DNA of 64,000 nucleotides, taken from assembly GCA_937863685.1 (NCBI GenBank), contig CALMGM010000005.1, positions 186,001 to 250,000 of the forward strand. The letters run 5' to 3'. How positions within the stretch are numbered: the first letter of the stretch is position 1; every line of letters starts with the position of its first letter. A program made the translations under genes and the position numbers. This document shows positions 18,219 to 27,373 of the stretch, in pieces. Below the pieces are notes generated by a model. It worked only from the letters and a program-made list of their open reading frames with translations. It was not told the origin of the DNA and ran no database searches. This DNA is from an uncultured bacterium (GTDB lineage: Bacteria; Edwardsbacteria; AC1; EtOH8).

Positions 18219-20273
18219 TTATGCTAAATCCCTGAATTCTTTTAATGTTAAAACCTGTACTTTGGAATAAAATGGCTCATCGAGATCTTTCGAAAAAGCC
18301 TCGGTAAATGCTTGCTTCTTTATTATGGCCCTTCCTTCATCCTCCACTATTGATTTACCTTCTTTGCTTATTGCCACGACGATAATCTGCACCTTTTCAT
18401 AACCAGCATTGATGTTTCTCCTGATATTTCTTATCTCGTCGGCGGCGTTTGTTGTATAGGACACTTCTACGGCGACGAGCTTTTTTCTATCGTCGCACAC
18501 TGCCAGGTCGCAATCAAAGCCCTTGTTTTTACCCTCGATTTCCAGCAGATATTTTGATTCATAAAATGGTTTTATCAGTTTAATGACGATTAATGAATGA
18601 AGATATCCTGATTTTCCCTCGATAATCCTTACCGGTTTATAACCATTCCCAATGAGATAATCCTTGCCAGCTGGTGCGATCTCGAGATATGATGCTTTGG
18701 ATCCCCGACCTTTCTTGAGTTTTATTTTGTACTCAACAACATAATCCTGATCTATAAGCAATTTTTTAATTCTGTCAGCTTCTGCAATGCTTTCCCCAAA
18801 TTTAAGATCAGATAATCTTTCAGTAAATTGCAGAAATGGTTTTTCTGAGATATTTATCAAGAATTCGTGTATTTTCTTGTTATCATTCATAGCCACTTCT
18901 CGCTTAATCTCTGTCATTGGTTTTGGCTTTTCCTTTTCTCCCAATATCTGATTGATTATTCTTATCCTTTCCTCCTCGGGAATAGGTTGGCAATCATATT
19001 TTTCATGAACCGGCTCAAAGATATTTTCAGTAATTGGACCGTTCCTTATTCTGAACTCCGGGACAGTTATCTTGAATACAGGTGTTCCCGGCCTTGATTC
19101 TAATTTAACAAGAGCTTCTCCCGTTTCGAGACTGTCGACCACTTTGATATCATTCTCTGACAGGTTCATTGCCCCACCAAGATATCTCAATTCCGTCGGA
19201 TCTGTTTTAAAAAGGATTTTACATCCGGCCATTGTTCTGGCACCGTGGGATAAAGATGAATAACTTTGACTTGCCAAGGCGAACCAAATGCCCGTACTTC
19301 GACTCATCCGGAGTATAGATTCTAATGGTGATATCCCGGCATACATATCTATCTTGTTTTCAGAATAAACATTACTTGCCTCATCAATCAGGATAAACCA
19401 TGATGCCTCATTATCAGTATTTATGGACATTTGGTAATGGTATATTTTAGCCATAAATGTTTCGATTAACAAATTACGCGAAAACTCATCAGCTTTGGAT
19501 AAATCAAGCAATACAACTCGCTTCTTCCTATATTCCTCAAGATTTATTCCACCCCTGCATCCCAGAACATTGGAAAGGTTTATTATACTCATTTCAACCC
19601 TGTATAATGCCCTTTCCACATAATCCCCACGAATACGTTCTGTGTAATTTTTGGGTCTTTGTTCCTTAAGACATTTATATAGATCAAATATGGCTGGATC
19701 AACATCACTTGGTAGGGCTTGTTTTGCTTTAAATGCAGCCGCGATTAACGCATTACCACTCTCATATCTAAGCCCCAAACTTGGGAGAAGGTATCCGCAA
19801 ATCATTCTGTACCAATTATCACGAATAATACTTGGGTGAGGTCTATACAGGGGATTATCTCTGTAATTCTCCGGAGAAAGAAAAAGATATTGGTTTTTGT
19901 TAAGAAGTTCATTCATATAATGATATAAATATTTTTCCGTACCTTTTGTATCTACAATTACTATTGTGGCATTAGTGTTTTTTATTATCCCGTCGATAGC
20001 CACTCTGAATAAATTGGATTTTCCGCTACCGGGCTGGCCTATTACCTCAATTACTTTTGGCGAATCTTTAGGTCGTAGCCCGAAAAGAAGTTCACTATTG
20101 TTAACAAATCCAAGAGGAATCTGACCCAGGATGTTATCAGCGATTAAACGCTGTTGTCTTATCTCCTGAATCTGCTGATAACGGGTCATTACCTCTCCAG
20201 CCCTGATTGCTGATTCATTAAGGCCTTGAAAATACCGACGAGAATGTCGATTATTATCTGAGAAGAAGCCCAT
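18219..20273 (-). CDS. VirD4/HerA-type P-loop ATPase with winged helix and PD-(D/E)XK-like C-terminus
   Basis: A protein of about 684 residues. The Walker A motif GQPGSGKSNLF is near residue 80, and Walker B WFILIDEASNVY near 300, followed by the sensor-like region GIWFALASQSYSSL. This is the layout of TraG/TraD/HerA DNA pumps. A winged-helix region lies at about 490-560. The last 120 residues carry GFDCDLAVCDD and then KLVAVEVSYTTNAADEI, the Asp...Glu-x-Ser/Lys pattern of PD-(D/E)XK nucleases, although the Lys is replaced by Ser. DNA translocation plus cleavage or binding is inferred. The ATG at 20273 follows GGAAGG and overlaps the previous gene by 20 bases; an in-frame ATG-less extension upstream is unlikely. 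A distant relative is at 43151-45154. Confidence 0.75.
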   Translation of the reverse strand: MGFFSDNNRHSRRYFQGLNESAIRAGEVMTRYQQIQEIRQQRLIADNILGQIPLGFVNNSELLFGLRPKDSPKVIEVIGQPGSGKSNLFRVAIDGIIKNTNATIVIVDTKGTEKYLYHYMNELLNKNQYLFLSPENYRDNPLYRPHPSIIRDNWYRMICGYLLPSLGLRYESGNALIAAAFKAKQALPSDVDPAIFDLYKCLKEQRPKNYTERIRGDYVERALYRVEMSIINLSNVLGCRGGINLEEYRKKRVVLLDLSKADEFSRNLLIETFMAKIYHYQMSINTDNEASWFILIDEASNVYSENKIDMYAGISPLESILRMSRSTGIWFALASQSYSSLSHGARTMAGCKILFKTDPTELRYLGGAMNLSENDIKVVDSLETGEALVKLESRPGTPVFKITVPEFRIRNGPITENIFEPVHEKYDCQPIPEEERIRIINQILGEKEKPKPMTEIKREVAMNDNKKIHEFLINISEKPFLQFTERLSDLKFGESIAEADRIKKLLIDQDYVVEYKIKLKKGRGSKASYLEIAPAGKDYLIGNGYKPVRIIEGKSGYLHSLIVIKLIKPFYESKYLLEIEGKNKGFDCDLAVCDDRKKLVAVEVSYTTNAADEIRNIRRNINAGYEKVQIIVVAISKEGKSIVEDEGRAIIKKQAFTEAFSKDLDEPFYSKVQVLTLKEFRDLA

Positions 20274-20805
20274 TGCTGCGCCTTCCAGTAAAAAACCTGT
20301 ATACCCAGCTCTTGTTGGCGCGGATGTCACTCAGCATATTCTCGAGCAAGACCCTGGTATTGTCGGAAAAGCTGGGGTTTGTCTGCTCATTTAGCAATAA
20401 TTGACGAAGCACTATTTCTGCACAATTATCCCGGTGAAAAAAGTAATTCTTCCCATCTATCGGGATAATCGAATGCAGGTTCGGCAATATCGGGGCTGAA
20501 CAAAGCGTACAAACCAGGAAATGGTTTTCACAACAAGCCGTGCCATTGGGAAAAACCCGGATCTTTGTGTCCTTTGTAGGGACACATCCGCAGGCCAGGG
20601 GCGTAGCAACATCACGCACAATGGTTTTTATGTTTCCCTCCTCCGGATTGAGAACCGTTTGCGTTTCTTCCCCGCCCAATGTAACCTTTACCCCATTGGG
20701 CTGTATTATTTCACTAACCCTGACATGAGTTTCATTGAAGTTGGGCTCCGGCGTTTGCCCCCTCCTATTACCCCAGTCAGGTCCCTGATAATCGAAGTAT
20801 CTCAT
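20254..20805 (-). CDS. Cys/His-rich protein, probably zinc-binding
   Basis: I do not recognise this protein of about 183 residues. Its middle carries clustered metal ligands: LACGC, then ACCENHFLVCTLCSAPI, then FFHRDNCAEI, enough for two zinc sites. There is no signal peptide or membrane segment. The ATG at 20805 follows GAGGAG; an alternative ATG at 20820 overlaps the radical SAM stop as ATGA, so translation is coupled either way. It lies between the radical SAM gene and the ATPase gene in one operon. It might be a substrate or adaptor of either, but nothing in the sequence shows this. Confidence 0.65.
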   Translation of the reverse strand: MRYFDYQGPDWGNRRGQTPEPNFNETHVRVSEIIQPNGVKVTLGGEETQTVLNPEEGNIKTIVRDVATPLACGCVPTKDTKIRVFPNGTACCENHFLVCTLCSAPILPNLHSIIPIDGKNYFFHRDNCAEIVLRQLLLNEQTNPSFSDNTRVLLENMLSDIRANKSWVYRFFTGRRSNGLLLR

Positions 20806-20816
20806 GGCTGTTCTCC

Positions 20817-21911
20817 TCATTTAATCCAGAAACACCTGGCATTTTCTGGAAGGTTGATATCTTTCAGCCCGTATCGTTTGATTAAATCTTTTGCCCTGGA
20901 TATTTCATCCTCGGTATTTTTCCTCTTGAAAACCATTTTATGATCATCCTGAAAATCATCCAGCAGGCTGACATAAAAGTCATGATGGGAAAGCATTTTT
21001 ACGATTTCTTGTCCGCAACAATAGACATGACCAGGCAAAAGAAGCCAGCGGATTATCTTTTTACCTGATATTCGGCTTAAACTATCCAAAGCCTGTTCCG
21101 CAACACTATTATGGTTTTTACATCCTGCTAATTTTTCAGCACAATCATCATTTCCGAATTTCAAATCAATCAAATACACATCTGTAATTCCATCCGATAG
21201 TTTCCAGACATCTTTGGTTTCATAGCTGTTGCCACTCCATACTATTGGGTGATTCATACTGCCTGGAGCCTGATTTAAAACGTTAAGTATCGACAGCAAA
21301 TGCGGCGTTGGATCACCAGCAGCGTTAAATTCAATTGTCTGACAATTTCTATAATCAATCTCTTTCCATAGATCAGGACCGAGTATTTTTCCTTCTTTAT
21401 TTCCATTTTCTACAGATAAATACATCGAAGCATGGCATGAACAGCAATTTATATTGCAGCCCCACAGCGCCAAACCCGCGGCTGGATTTATAACAGCCTC
21501 TTCCCCGACGAGTTCTCCCCAATACTCATAAAAGGATTCTGTTCCCAAGCCACATTTGCCCTTACCCTGATATCGGTTGACTTTGCAGAGATGCCCACAT
21601 AACTCGCAATTATCGTAGAGTCGTTTACATATTTCGATTTTGAGATCGAGGAGAGAAATCCCATAATCTCTAAATGATTTTGAATCATGTACCTGCCAGA
21701 GCTGATCCAAGGTCATTTTTTTAGCTTCATCTATTTTTACCCCAACAAACAATTTCCTTGCTTTTTGAAATAGCGGGACGAAAAATGACGGATGCCGAAT
21801 GCTTTCTATATGAATCTTCTGGCCAAGTTGTCGCATCAGTGGCTCCACAACCTCAAGAATCGGCGGATATATTTTTATTTTTCCCCTATCAACAAACACT
21901 TTTTGCTTCAC
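20817..21911 (-). CDS. PflX-like radical SAM protein
   Basis: A 364-residue enzyme. The radical SAM cluster motif is GCNINCCSCHA (C-x3-C-x2-C, near residue 148-156). Upstream is a second Cys group, NCELCGHLCKVNRYQGKGKCG, characteristic of PflX/COG1313 proteins annotated as pyruvate formate-lyase activase-like. Further core motifs are FNAAGDPTPHL and YLIDLKFGND. It should cleave S-adenosylmethionine to a radical, but its target is unknown and no glycyl-radical enzyme is nearby. The start is GTG, backed by AGGAGG six bases upstream, and overlaps the preceding gene by 23 bases. Presence inside an integrase-linked operon is unusual. Confidence 0.85.
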   Translation of the reverse strand: MKQKVFVDRGKIKIYPPILEVVEPLMRQLGQKIHIESIRHPSFFVPLFQKARKLFVGVKIDEAKKMTLDQLWQVHDSKSFRDYGISLLDLKIEICKRLYDNCELCGHLCKVNRYQGKGKCGLGTESFYEYWGELVGEEAVINPAAGLALWGCNINCCSCHASMYLSVENGNKEGKILGPDLWKEIDYRNCQTIEFNAAGDPTPHLLSILNVLNQAPGSMNHPIVWSGNSYETKDVWKLSDGITDVYLIDLKFGNDDCAEKLAGCKNHNSVAEQALDSLSRISGKKIIRWLLLPGHVYCCGQEIVKMLSHHDFYVSLLDDFQDDHKMVFKRKNTEDEISRAKDLIKRYGLKDINLPENARCFWIK

Positions 21912-22314
21912 GATACACCTCCTTTTTATAAATGTTTTTCACTTTTTCTTTGGGGCTTTCAAAAGTAAACTCTATGATTTCTCCAGTCTTTTCAGGTAGA
22001 AGCTTTATCCCATGGGATTGGTATCCCAAATTCTGGGCTTTTAGTTCCACAAATCTGGCTATTTCGATATCCTTTGGTTTGGCAAATGGCTTATGTCTAT
22101 TTTGCGATGAAGATTGAGCAGTATTTGCTGGTTTACTTGAACCAGCAACCGATATTAAACCAGTCGAATACTGCTTTGGCTTTAGAAAATCATTATAAGC
22201 AGCGCAACTTAGTTGAAGCATCTTTTTGGCTTCTCGACCAACGGCTTCTATTAGGCTGACTGTGATGTTGAATAAAACCGTATCTTCAAGCCGTATTTCA
22301 TAATTCTTTGACAT
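21889..22314 (-). CDS. Small protein of unknown function
   Basis: I do not recognise this 141-residue protein. The N-terminal part is helical (FNITVSLIEAVGREAKKMLQ). A Ser/Lys/Pro-rich linker (about 55-80) leads to a charged C-terminal part with IARFVELKAQNLGYQSHG. There is no signal peptide. GGGGGAT lies before the ATG and three bases separate it from the stop of the VWA gene. Its end overlaps the radical SAM gene by 23 bases in another frame. Tight coupling suggests it works with those two. Confidence 0.6.
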   Translation of the reverse strand: MSKNYEIRLEDTVLFNITVSLIEAVGREAKKMLQLSCAAYNDFLKPKQYSTGLISVAGSSKPANTAQSSSQNRHKPFAKPKDIEIARFVELKAQNLGYQSHGIKLLPEKTGEIIEFTFESPKEKVKNIYKKEVYREAKSVC

Positions 22315-22316
22315 GG

Positions 22317-23834
22317 CTATATCCCCCTTTCCAGATATTGTTTGATATCGAAGGACATGCTGATATCGTGACCAAGAATGAGTACCTCTGAAGCCCGGCT
22401 ATCAGTAAATACTTTTTCCCAGGCATCGGTTTGGTTTTTTGCAGACAGAATATTCTTTTTATCTGAATTTGAAAACAAAGTGATTACCCTGACGCTGTCC
22501 AATTCAGGAACATGGGTTTGTCTATGGATATTGTCCGAAAGATCACTGAACAGAAAAAGATATTTGTCATACCCATCTCTTCTTGATTTGAAAATAGCTT
22601 GTACACGATGCAAAGCACCAAGTACATCTGAATTATTGGAGCACCGACCGGCTAATATTTCCGAAATACTTTTCTTGACATCATCCCGCGATTTATAGTC
22701 ATCAAGCAGGTTATTTATATCTGCTTCATCTTGCCTGGGCAGGATGTAAAGAAGTTGTTTGTCGCTATAAGATTTGCCATTGATGAACAAACAGTAGAAA
22801 TGATCCTCTGGACCAAGCAAATCAATCAGCTCATTTACTTTAGTAATGGTGTTGTCCTGTTCTGCCCTGAATGAATATGATTGATCAATTACAGCGACAA
22901 TCAGTTTGGGTTTATTTACCGGAATGGAACAACCGGAAAGGAATAAAACCAATAGAAGTGCCGCAATAATTGAAATAACCCTGTAATCCGGTTGCCTTTT
23001 TTTCACAGATTCCTTTATCAAATCAACAGTTCCACTGACGATATTCACCGGAATGCTGATTATGGATTGTGCTCCCTCGACCAATTTGGATAAGAGAACC
23101 AAGGAAAACAGAAACAGCGATATCGGCACATAAACAATTCCTGCCAAGATTTGGGCAGTTTGCTTAAGAAACTGATTAAATCCCAAATGAGCTGAAACCC
23201 CGGCGCACAAGATCCCCCAGACAAGAAACAACATAGACAGCATTCCGGTTTTGTTTGCCAGATTATTAGGTAAAACATAATTACGATTTGCAATCGCCCG
23301 ATTTATCTCTGAAAGCCATTGTGAGGAATAATAACGCATTAAAGCCATAATAATCAGCATGCCCAATGCGGCAACAACGACTGCGATGAAAGTCATTTGT
23401 TCAATTAAATGAGGGTATCTATTTGCAATATATGAAAAGGCGTAATGACTGAGCAAAGTGAGCATAAGAACCAAAACCAGAGCGAAACAAGAATAAAGAT
23501 AATTTGAAATGAAATAATCAACAGGTTGAATGCCTGTTTTGAAAAACTGAAGCGTCTTCTCGGACACAATTATTTTTAGAGATACTTCTGTAAGCAAAGC
23601 ATCCATCAAAGACCAGGCAATTGATCCCAGGGTGAAAAATGCGGATAAAATATACCTTATTAACCCTGGGGGTTCCGGCGTTAAAATATAACGCTTGAGA
23701 TTTTCACGGCAGTTCTCGATCAGGGTACCCAAAAACTGTATTATGCTTATCACTGGTGCAAACAATATCGAGGGAAGATTTCGGCCGGCCGCAATGATTG
23801 CAGCCAGCGTGAGGATTATGATGATTGTGGTCAT
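22317..23834 (-). CDS. Multi-pass membrane protein with C-terminal VWA-like domain
   Basis: A 505-residue protein. The first 300 residues have about six or seven hydrophobic segments, the last being IISIIAALLLVLFLSG. The remainder is a soluble von Willebrand A-like domain. It begins KLIVAVIDQSYSFRAEQD, where DQSYS matches the D-x-S-x-S MIDAS metal site, and continues with YDKYLFLFSDLSDN, a typical later VWA strand. VWA domains bind protein partners through a metal ion. This is the first gene of the operon, with AAGGAG before the ATG and a palindromic region 50-100 bases upstream. A role as membrane anchor for the downstream soluble proteins is inferred. Confidence 0.7.
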   Translation of the reverse strand: MTTIIIILTLAAIIAAGRNLPSILFAPVISIIQFLGTLIENCRENLKRYILTPEPPGLIRYILSAFFTLGSIAWSLMDALLTEVSLKIIVSEKTLQFFKTGIQPVDYFISNYLYSCFALVLVLMLTLLSHYAFSYIANRYPHLIEQMTFIAVVVAALGMLIIMALMRYYSSQWLSEINRAIANRNYVLPNNLANKTGMLSMLFLVWGILCAGVSAHLGFNQFLKQTAQILAGIVYVPISLFLFSLVLLSKLVEGAQSIISIPVNIVSGTVDLIKESVKKRQPDYRVISIIAALLLVLFLSGCSIPVNKPKLIVAVIDQSYSFRAEQDNTITKVNELIDLLGPEDHFYCLFINGKSYSDKQLLYILPRQDEADINNLLDDYKSRDDVKKSISEILAGRCSNNSDVLGALHRVQAIFKSRRDGYDKYLFLFSDLSDNIHRQTHVPELDSVRVITLFSNSDKKNILSAKNQTDAWEKVFTDSRASEVLILGHDISMSFDIKQYLERGI

Positions 23835-23880
23835 GGTTGGATCTCCTTATATTTGGTTAGAATCCTAGTACGTTACAACA

Positions 23881-23930
23881 GTATTTTAAGGAATAAAACG
23901 TTTTTAAAACGTTTTAAGATAATAAAATAC
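23881..23930 (-). promoter_or_regulatory. Nested palindromic operator upstream of the VWA operon
   Basis: The 10-bp palindrome AAAACGTTTT occurs twice (23895-23904 and 23906-23915), one helical turn apart. An outer inverted repeat, GTATTTTA (23881-23888) and TAAAATAC (23923-23930), is centred on the same point. On the minus strand the left outer arm provides a TAAAAT -10-like box, and the tandem palindromes cover the expected -35 region. A repressor or activator dimer pair is likely to bind here. Confidence 0.6.
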
Positions 23931-23932
23931 GA

Positions 23933-23970
23933 AACCCTCTCGTGCCTAACTCACGGCAATCGAAAGGGTT
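23933..23970. repeat. Hairpin between divergent genes
   Basis: AACCCTCTCG at 23933-23942 pairs with CGAAAGGGTT at 23961-23970 with one mismatch, and an inner CGTG/CACG pair adds a second stem. It lies between the operator and the plus-strand gene at 23997. Its role is unclear: it may be leader structure for that gene. Confidence 0.4.
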
Positions 23971-23996
23971 AAAAAGGCGATTATTTTATTTGTTAA

Positions 23997-24368
23997 ATGG
24001 TAAAGGCCAGAGAAAAGAATCTAGAAGACAAGATCATTATAGATTATAATATACAGCCGAAATGTTGGACAGAATGGTTGAAATCGAAGGAGGAATATAT
24101 CTTAGATTTGACAAAGGGTCTGATGAAGTATATCTATGGAGTTGATAAAATCAAGGTTGGATTTTTTGGTTTCCGAAGGGGTAAAATAACAAAATCCCTC
24201 GAAGAGGGATATTTGACCTTGGGACCCACAGATCCGGATGAAGAGATAATTGTCATCGAAGGCATTGAAAAAGACAAAAACATTAAAAATCTATCTATAG
24301 GAAAAGCATGGATAGTTTTTGAATATAAGAATAATCAAGGGATTATAATTGATTTTTACCATCAATAA
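23997..24368 (+). CDS. Small protein of unknown function
   Basis: I do not recognise this 123-residue protein. It is Lys-rich and soluble, with a beta-rich second half (KVGFFGFRRGKITKSL, EEIIVIEGIEKDKN, AWIVFEYKNNQGII). No Shine-Dalgarno precedes the ATG, which is unusual here and leaves the start uncertain. It is divergent from the VWA operon, with 162 bases of palindrome-rich sequence between them, and its end overlaps the convergent 1009-residue gene by 26 bases. A small divergent gene beside an operator could encode the regulator, but no HTH is visible. Confidence 0.5.
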   Translation: MVKAREKNLEDKIIIDYNIQPKCWTEWLKSKEEYILDLTKGLMKYIYGVDKIKVGFFGFRRGKITKSLEEGYLTLGPTDPDEEIIVIEGIEKDKNIKNLSIGKAWIVFEYKNNQGIIIDFYHQ

Positions 24369-27300
24369 AAAACGAATCAGACAAACTACAGTACCATTCT
24401 TCAGTAAATTCTATATTTCTTTTAATAATAGCTTCGTTAGCTTTAGCTTTATCCATTTTTGCCCAATCCCAAGCACCGCTCAGTTCTACAATAATCTCTC
24501 GAGTATCCGGATCACGACCGAGTTTCTCACGGAGCAATTTTCTCGCTTTAAACATTTCTCGCATTTCACGTTGATCGCTACTATTGATTGAATATGCGTC
24601 GTTAATTGAGTTTTCCAGTATCTGATATTTAAGGGACTCTGTGATATAGAACTTGAGTTTGCCGATATCTTTAAATGATATATCTCCTTTTTTTGAAACG
24701 AACCATACAAATGAATATTGCGCCGTGTAATCAATATCTTTAAATATTATTTCAGAATACCCTCTTTCTCTAACATTCTTTTTAACATCATTTTTAGCTA
24801 TTTCGATACATTGTTTTATATTTTTATCTTTAATCAACGTTTTCATACGATAATCTCGTTCTTGAACATTAATTGAGAATTTTTTCATCTTATTAATTAG
24901 CCGAACCAGACTTAAACATTCTAATTCGTCTTGACTCAAGATTAATTTTTTTTCAACTCTTTCTTCAATCAACACAACCACGGATTGAAGACGTTTTAAT
25001 TCATCTGTCATTTTAATAATATAATAAGGTACTTCTTTCCAGTCACCTTCCCAATTAGACTTTTCTCCTATTGTTTGTAATATGTTAATTGCCATAGTCA
25101 AACTGCTTTCTCTGCGCCTTATACAGTCAATTGCTGTAATTAGATTACACTTCGTATTACCCCCAATGGATTCATTATCTTGATATTTCGCAAGTAAATC
25201 TATTAGACATATATTGGCTTCTATAGATTCCGGGTAAAACGTTAAGGCTTCTTGTATTTTATTAACCGCAGCATTTATATTTTTAGCGTTATTAGCTTGA
25301 TTGCATAACCTTTGAGATTTTTCAATGCTGTTATATACAATATTAATATCATCTTTTAACCGCCATACTTTATAAATATCTTGTTGTTGTGATTCAATTG
25401 CTTCACGACCTAAATATCCGTTTATCAATGAAACAATATTTTTAAACTGATCCCTCGGATCCGCTGGTAATTTTTCAACATTCTGCCAGCCTTTAAATAA
25501 AACAAATCCATAGGACCAATGAATTTCTTTATCCTTATTATTTAATAATTCTTCCAATAAAAGAAACTCCCGTGTTCTCTTTATCTTATATGGGTTCCCA
25601 TTAACTTCTATTTGTTTTGCCTTCGTGAAATCTATCTTTAGTGTTATTTTGTCTTTTTTTTCCGATTGCTCTTCTTTCTGTTTTTCAATAACTACCTGGG
25701 CTGTTTGTTTAGGTATTTGATACAATTGATCCTTAATTTCTTTTTTTAAATTAACCAACTGACTATTGATAGATGATTCCAAGCGCTTTTCCCATTTCCA
25801 TATGCAAGACAATTCGCCATCAATAAAATGAAGGTTATTCGTTAGTAATTTAATAAGATACATTTCTTTTTTATGTACATCTCCTCTGGATTTACATCCA
25901 TAATACTCAATAATAAAATCATCGAGCATGTTTATGGATACCTTTGTTTGTACAAAGCCAATATTATTAAATATGTTTTTAATCAAAGCACATATATCGC
26001 GGTTTACGTTCATTAACTCATTATTATTATCACCCAAAAGGTTAATCTTTTCAATGATGTTGTTTATAATAACTTCATATTCATTCTCTTGGTTTTTCTT
26101 ATGATATTCATGTGTTTGACACATTACATTATGTAAATATACTTTTATAGACCAATCGCTTTTAACATATTTATTCAAAGCAGCGTATATCAAAGATATA
26201 TAAAGCCTTTTGGAAGTAAACATTAAATCAACATTCATTAATTCGTCAAATAGCATATCATTTAAATGTATTAGATTATGGATTTTGTATATTGCCGATA
26301 CTTGTTCTTCTATTTCTGATACATAGTCATATAAAGTATAAAGTGTATTGATATTATTATCGCCTAAATATTTAATTTTTTTATCTAGATGTAATGTTTT
26401 TAATATTAGCCAATAATTCGTTCCAGTATTACTATTAATTTCTTTTTCATAATCTTTTAAGCTTTTTATTTGATATATATAATTCAGAGATACATCCGTT
26501 TTATTTTTATAGGACCTCTGCATAGCATAGCTTTTTACTAAGTGTTGGATTGATTTATAATATTTTCCTTCTTTCCATGAATAATTAGAATATAACATTT
26601 GCGCCATTATTTGAGGCATAAACAGCAATTTTCTAAAAATATCATTGCCTATTAATTTTTTAACTTGATCACCTTTATTTTGGTAGTTTTTTGCTATATA
26701 ATAATACAACAAACCAGCCTTATCCCATGTTTTGTTTTCTTCGTATATTTCACATAAACGAATATATGGGCTTATTGGAGTTGCACTGACTGATGCCCAA
26801 TCATTCAATACATTTATTATTTTTTCTTCACATTTTATAATTGCATATGTATCGTAAAGGCTCTCATATGCAAATTCATTGAATTTATCTAATTTGATTG
26901 CCCTATAAGCCTCATCAATATTTTGGTCATATTTTTTAGTGTCTGCAGTTACCTGTGCTAAGGCTCCATACAGTCCCGATAATATTAATTTCTTGTCTTT
27001 TTCTATATCAATGTTTTTAAACCGTTGTTCAACTAATTCCGTAACGCATATATCATAATATTTTTTATGGATTTGAAATATTCTTCCTAAATCATATATT
27101 TCTTCTATATCAATTTCATTAATTCTGTGATAATACAGTAACGCTATTTTATTTGATAGGCCAATTACTAATCTAAATTCATTATTATTGATATTTATAT
27201 CCGATATGGCCCGATATAAGCACGTCAAGCTATAGATGTTCCAGGAAGAGTAATATTTTATGTTCTTTTTTATCACTTGGCGACAAATATAAGTTGCTTC

Positions 27301-27372
27301 ATCGTACCGTTCCCGAAGAAGCAACTCGGGAATTACTGAAAGTTCCTTATAATATTCATTCTTGATCAACAT
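24343..27372 (-). CDS. 1009-residue repeat protein with winged-helix-like core and sigma-like C-terminal segment
   Basis: No known family is recognised over the full length. Residues 1-560 are helical and repetitive, like TPR proteins (pairs such as LLYYYIAKNYQNKGDQ). At about 575-680 lies a segment resembling the OmpR/SARP-type winged helix: VNGNPYKIKRTREFLLLEEL to DQFKNIVSLINGYLG. More TPR-like helices follow at about 690-800. Near residue 940 the sequence ARKLLREKLGRDPDTREIIV resembles the helix before sigma70 regions. This combination suggests a regulator with a large sensory repeat platform; that is inference. The ATG follows the stop of the DUF4365-like gene by one base, so the two are translationally linked. 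The DNA is strongly AT-rich. Confidence 0.6.
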   Translation of the reverse strand: MLIKNEYYKELSVIPELLLRERYDEATYICRQVIKKNIKYYSSWNIYSLTCLYRAISDININNNEFRLVIGLSNKIALLYYHRINEIDIEEIYDLGRIFQIHKKYYDICVTELVEQRFKNIDIEKDKKLILSGLYGALAQVTADTKKYDQNIDEAYRAIKLDKFNEFAYESLYDTYAIIKCEEKIINVLNDWASVSATPISPYIRLCEIYEENKTWDKAGLLYYYIAKNYQNKGDQVKKLIGNDIFRKLLFMPQIMAQMLYSNYSWKEGKYYKSIQHLVKSYAMQRSYKNKTDVSLNYIYQIKSLKDYEKEINSNTGTNYWLILKTLHLDKKIKYLGDNNINTLYTLYDYVSEIEEQVSAIYKIHNLIHLNDMLFDELMNVDLMFTSKRLYISLIYAALNKYVKSDWSIKVYLHNVMCQTHEYHKKNQENEYEVIINNIIEKINLLGDNNNELMNVNRDICALIKNIFNNIGFVQTKVSINMLDDFIIEYYGCKSRGDVHKKEMYLIKLLTNNLHFIDGELSCIWKWEKRLESSINSQLVNLKKEIKDQLYQIPKQTAQVVIEKQKEEQSEKKDKITLKIDFTKAKQIEVNGNPYKIKRTREFLLLEELLNNKDKEIHWSYGFVLFKGWQNVEKLPADPRDQFKNIVSLINGYLGREAIESQQQDIYKVWRLKDDINIVYNSIEKSQRLCNQANNAKNINAAVNKIQEALTFYPESIEANICLIDLLAKYQDNESIGGNTKCNLITAIDCIRRRESSLTMAINILQTIGEKSNWEGDWKEVPYYIIKMTDELKRLQSVVVLIEERVEKKLILSQDELECLSLVRLINKMKKFSINVQERDYRMKTLIKDKNIKQCIEIAKNDVKKNVRERGYSEIIFKDIDYTAQYSFVWFVSKKGDISFKDIGKLKFYITESLKYQILENSINDAYSINSSDQREMREMFKARKLLREKLGRDPDTREIIVELSGAWDWAKMDKAKANEAIIKRNIEFTEEWYCSLSDSFFIDGKNQL

Positions 27373-27373
27373 A

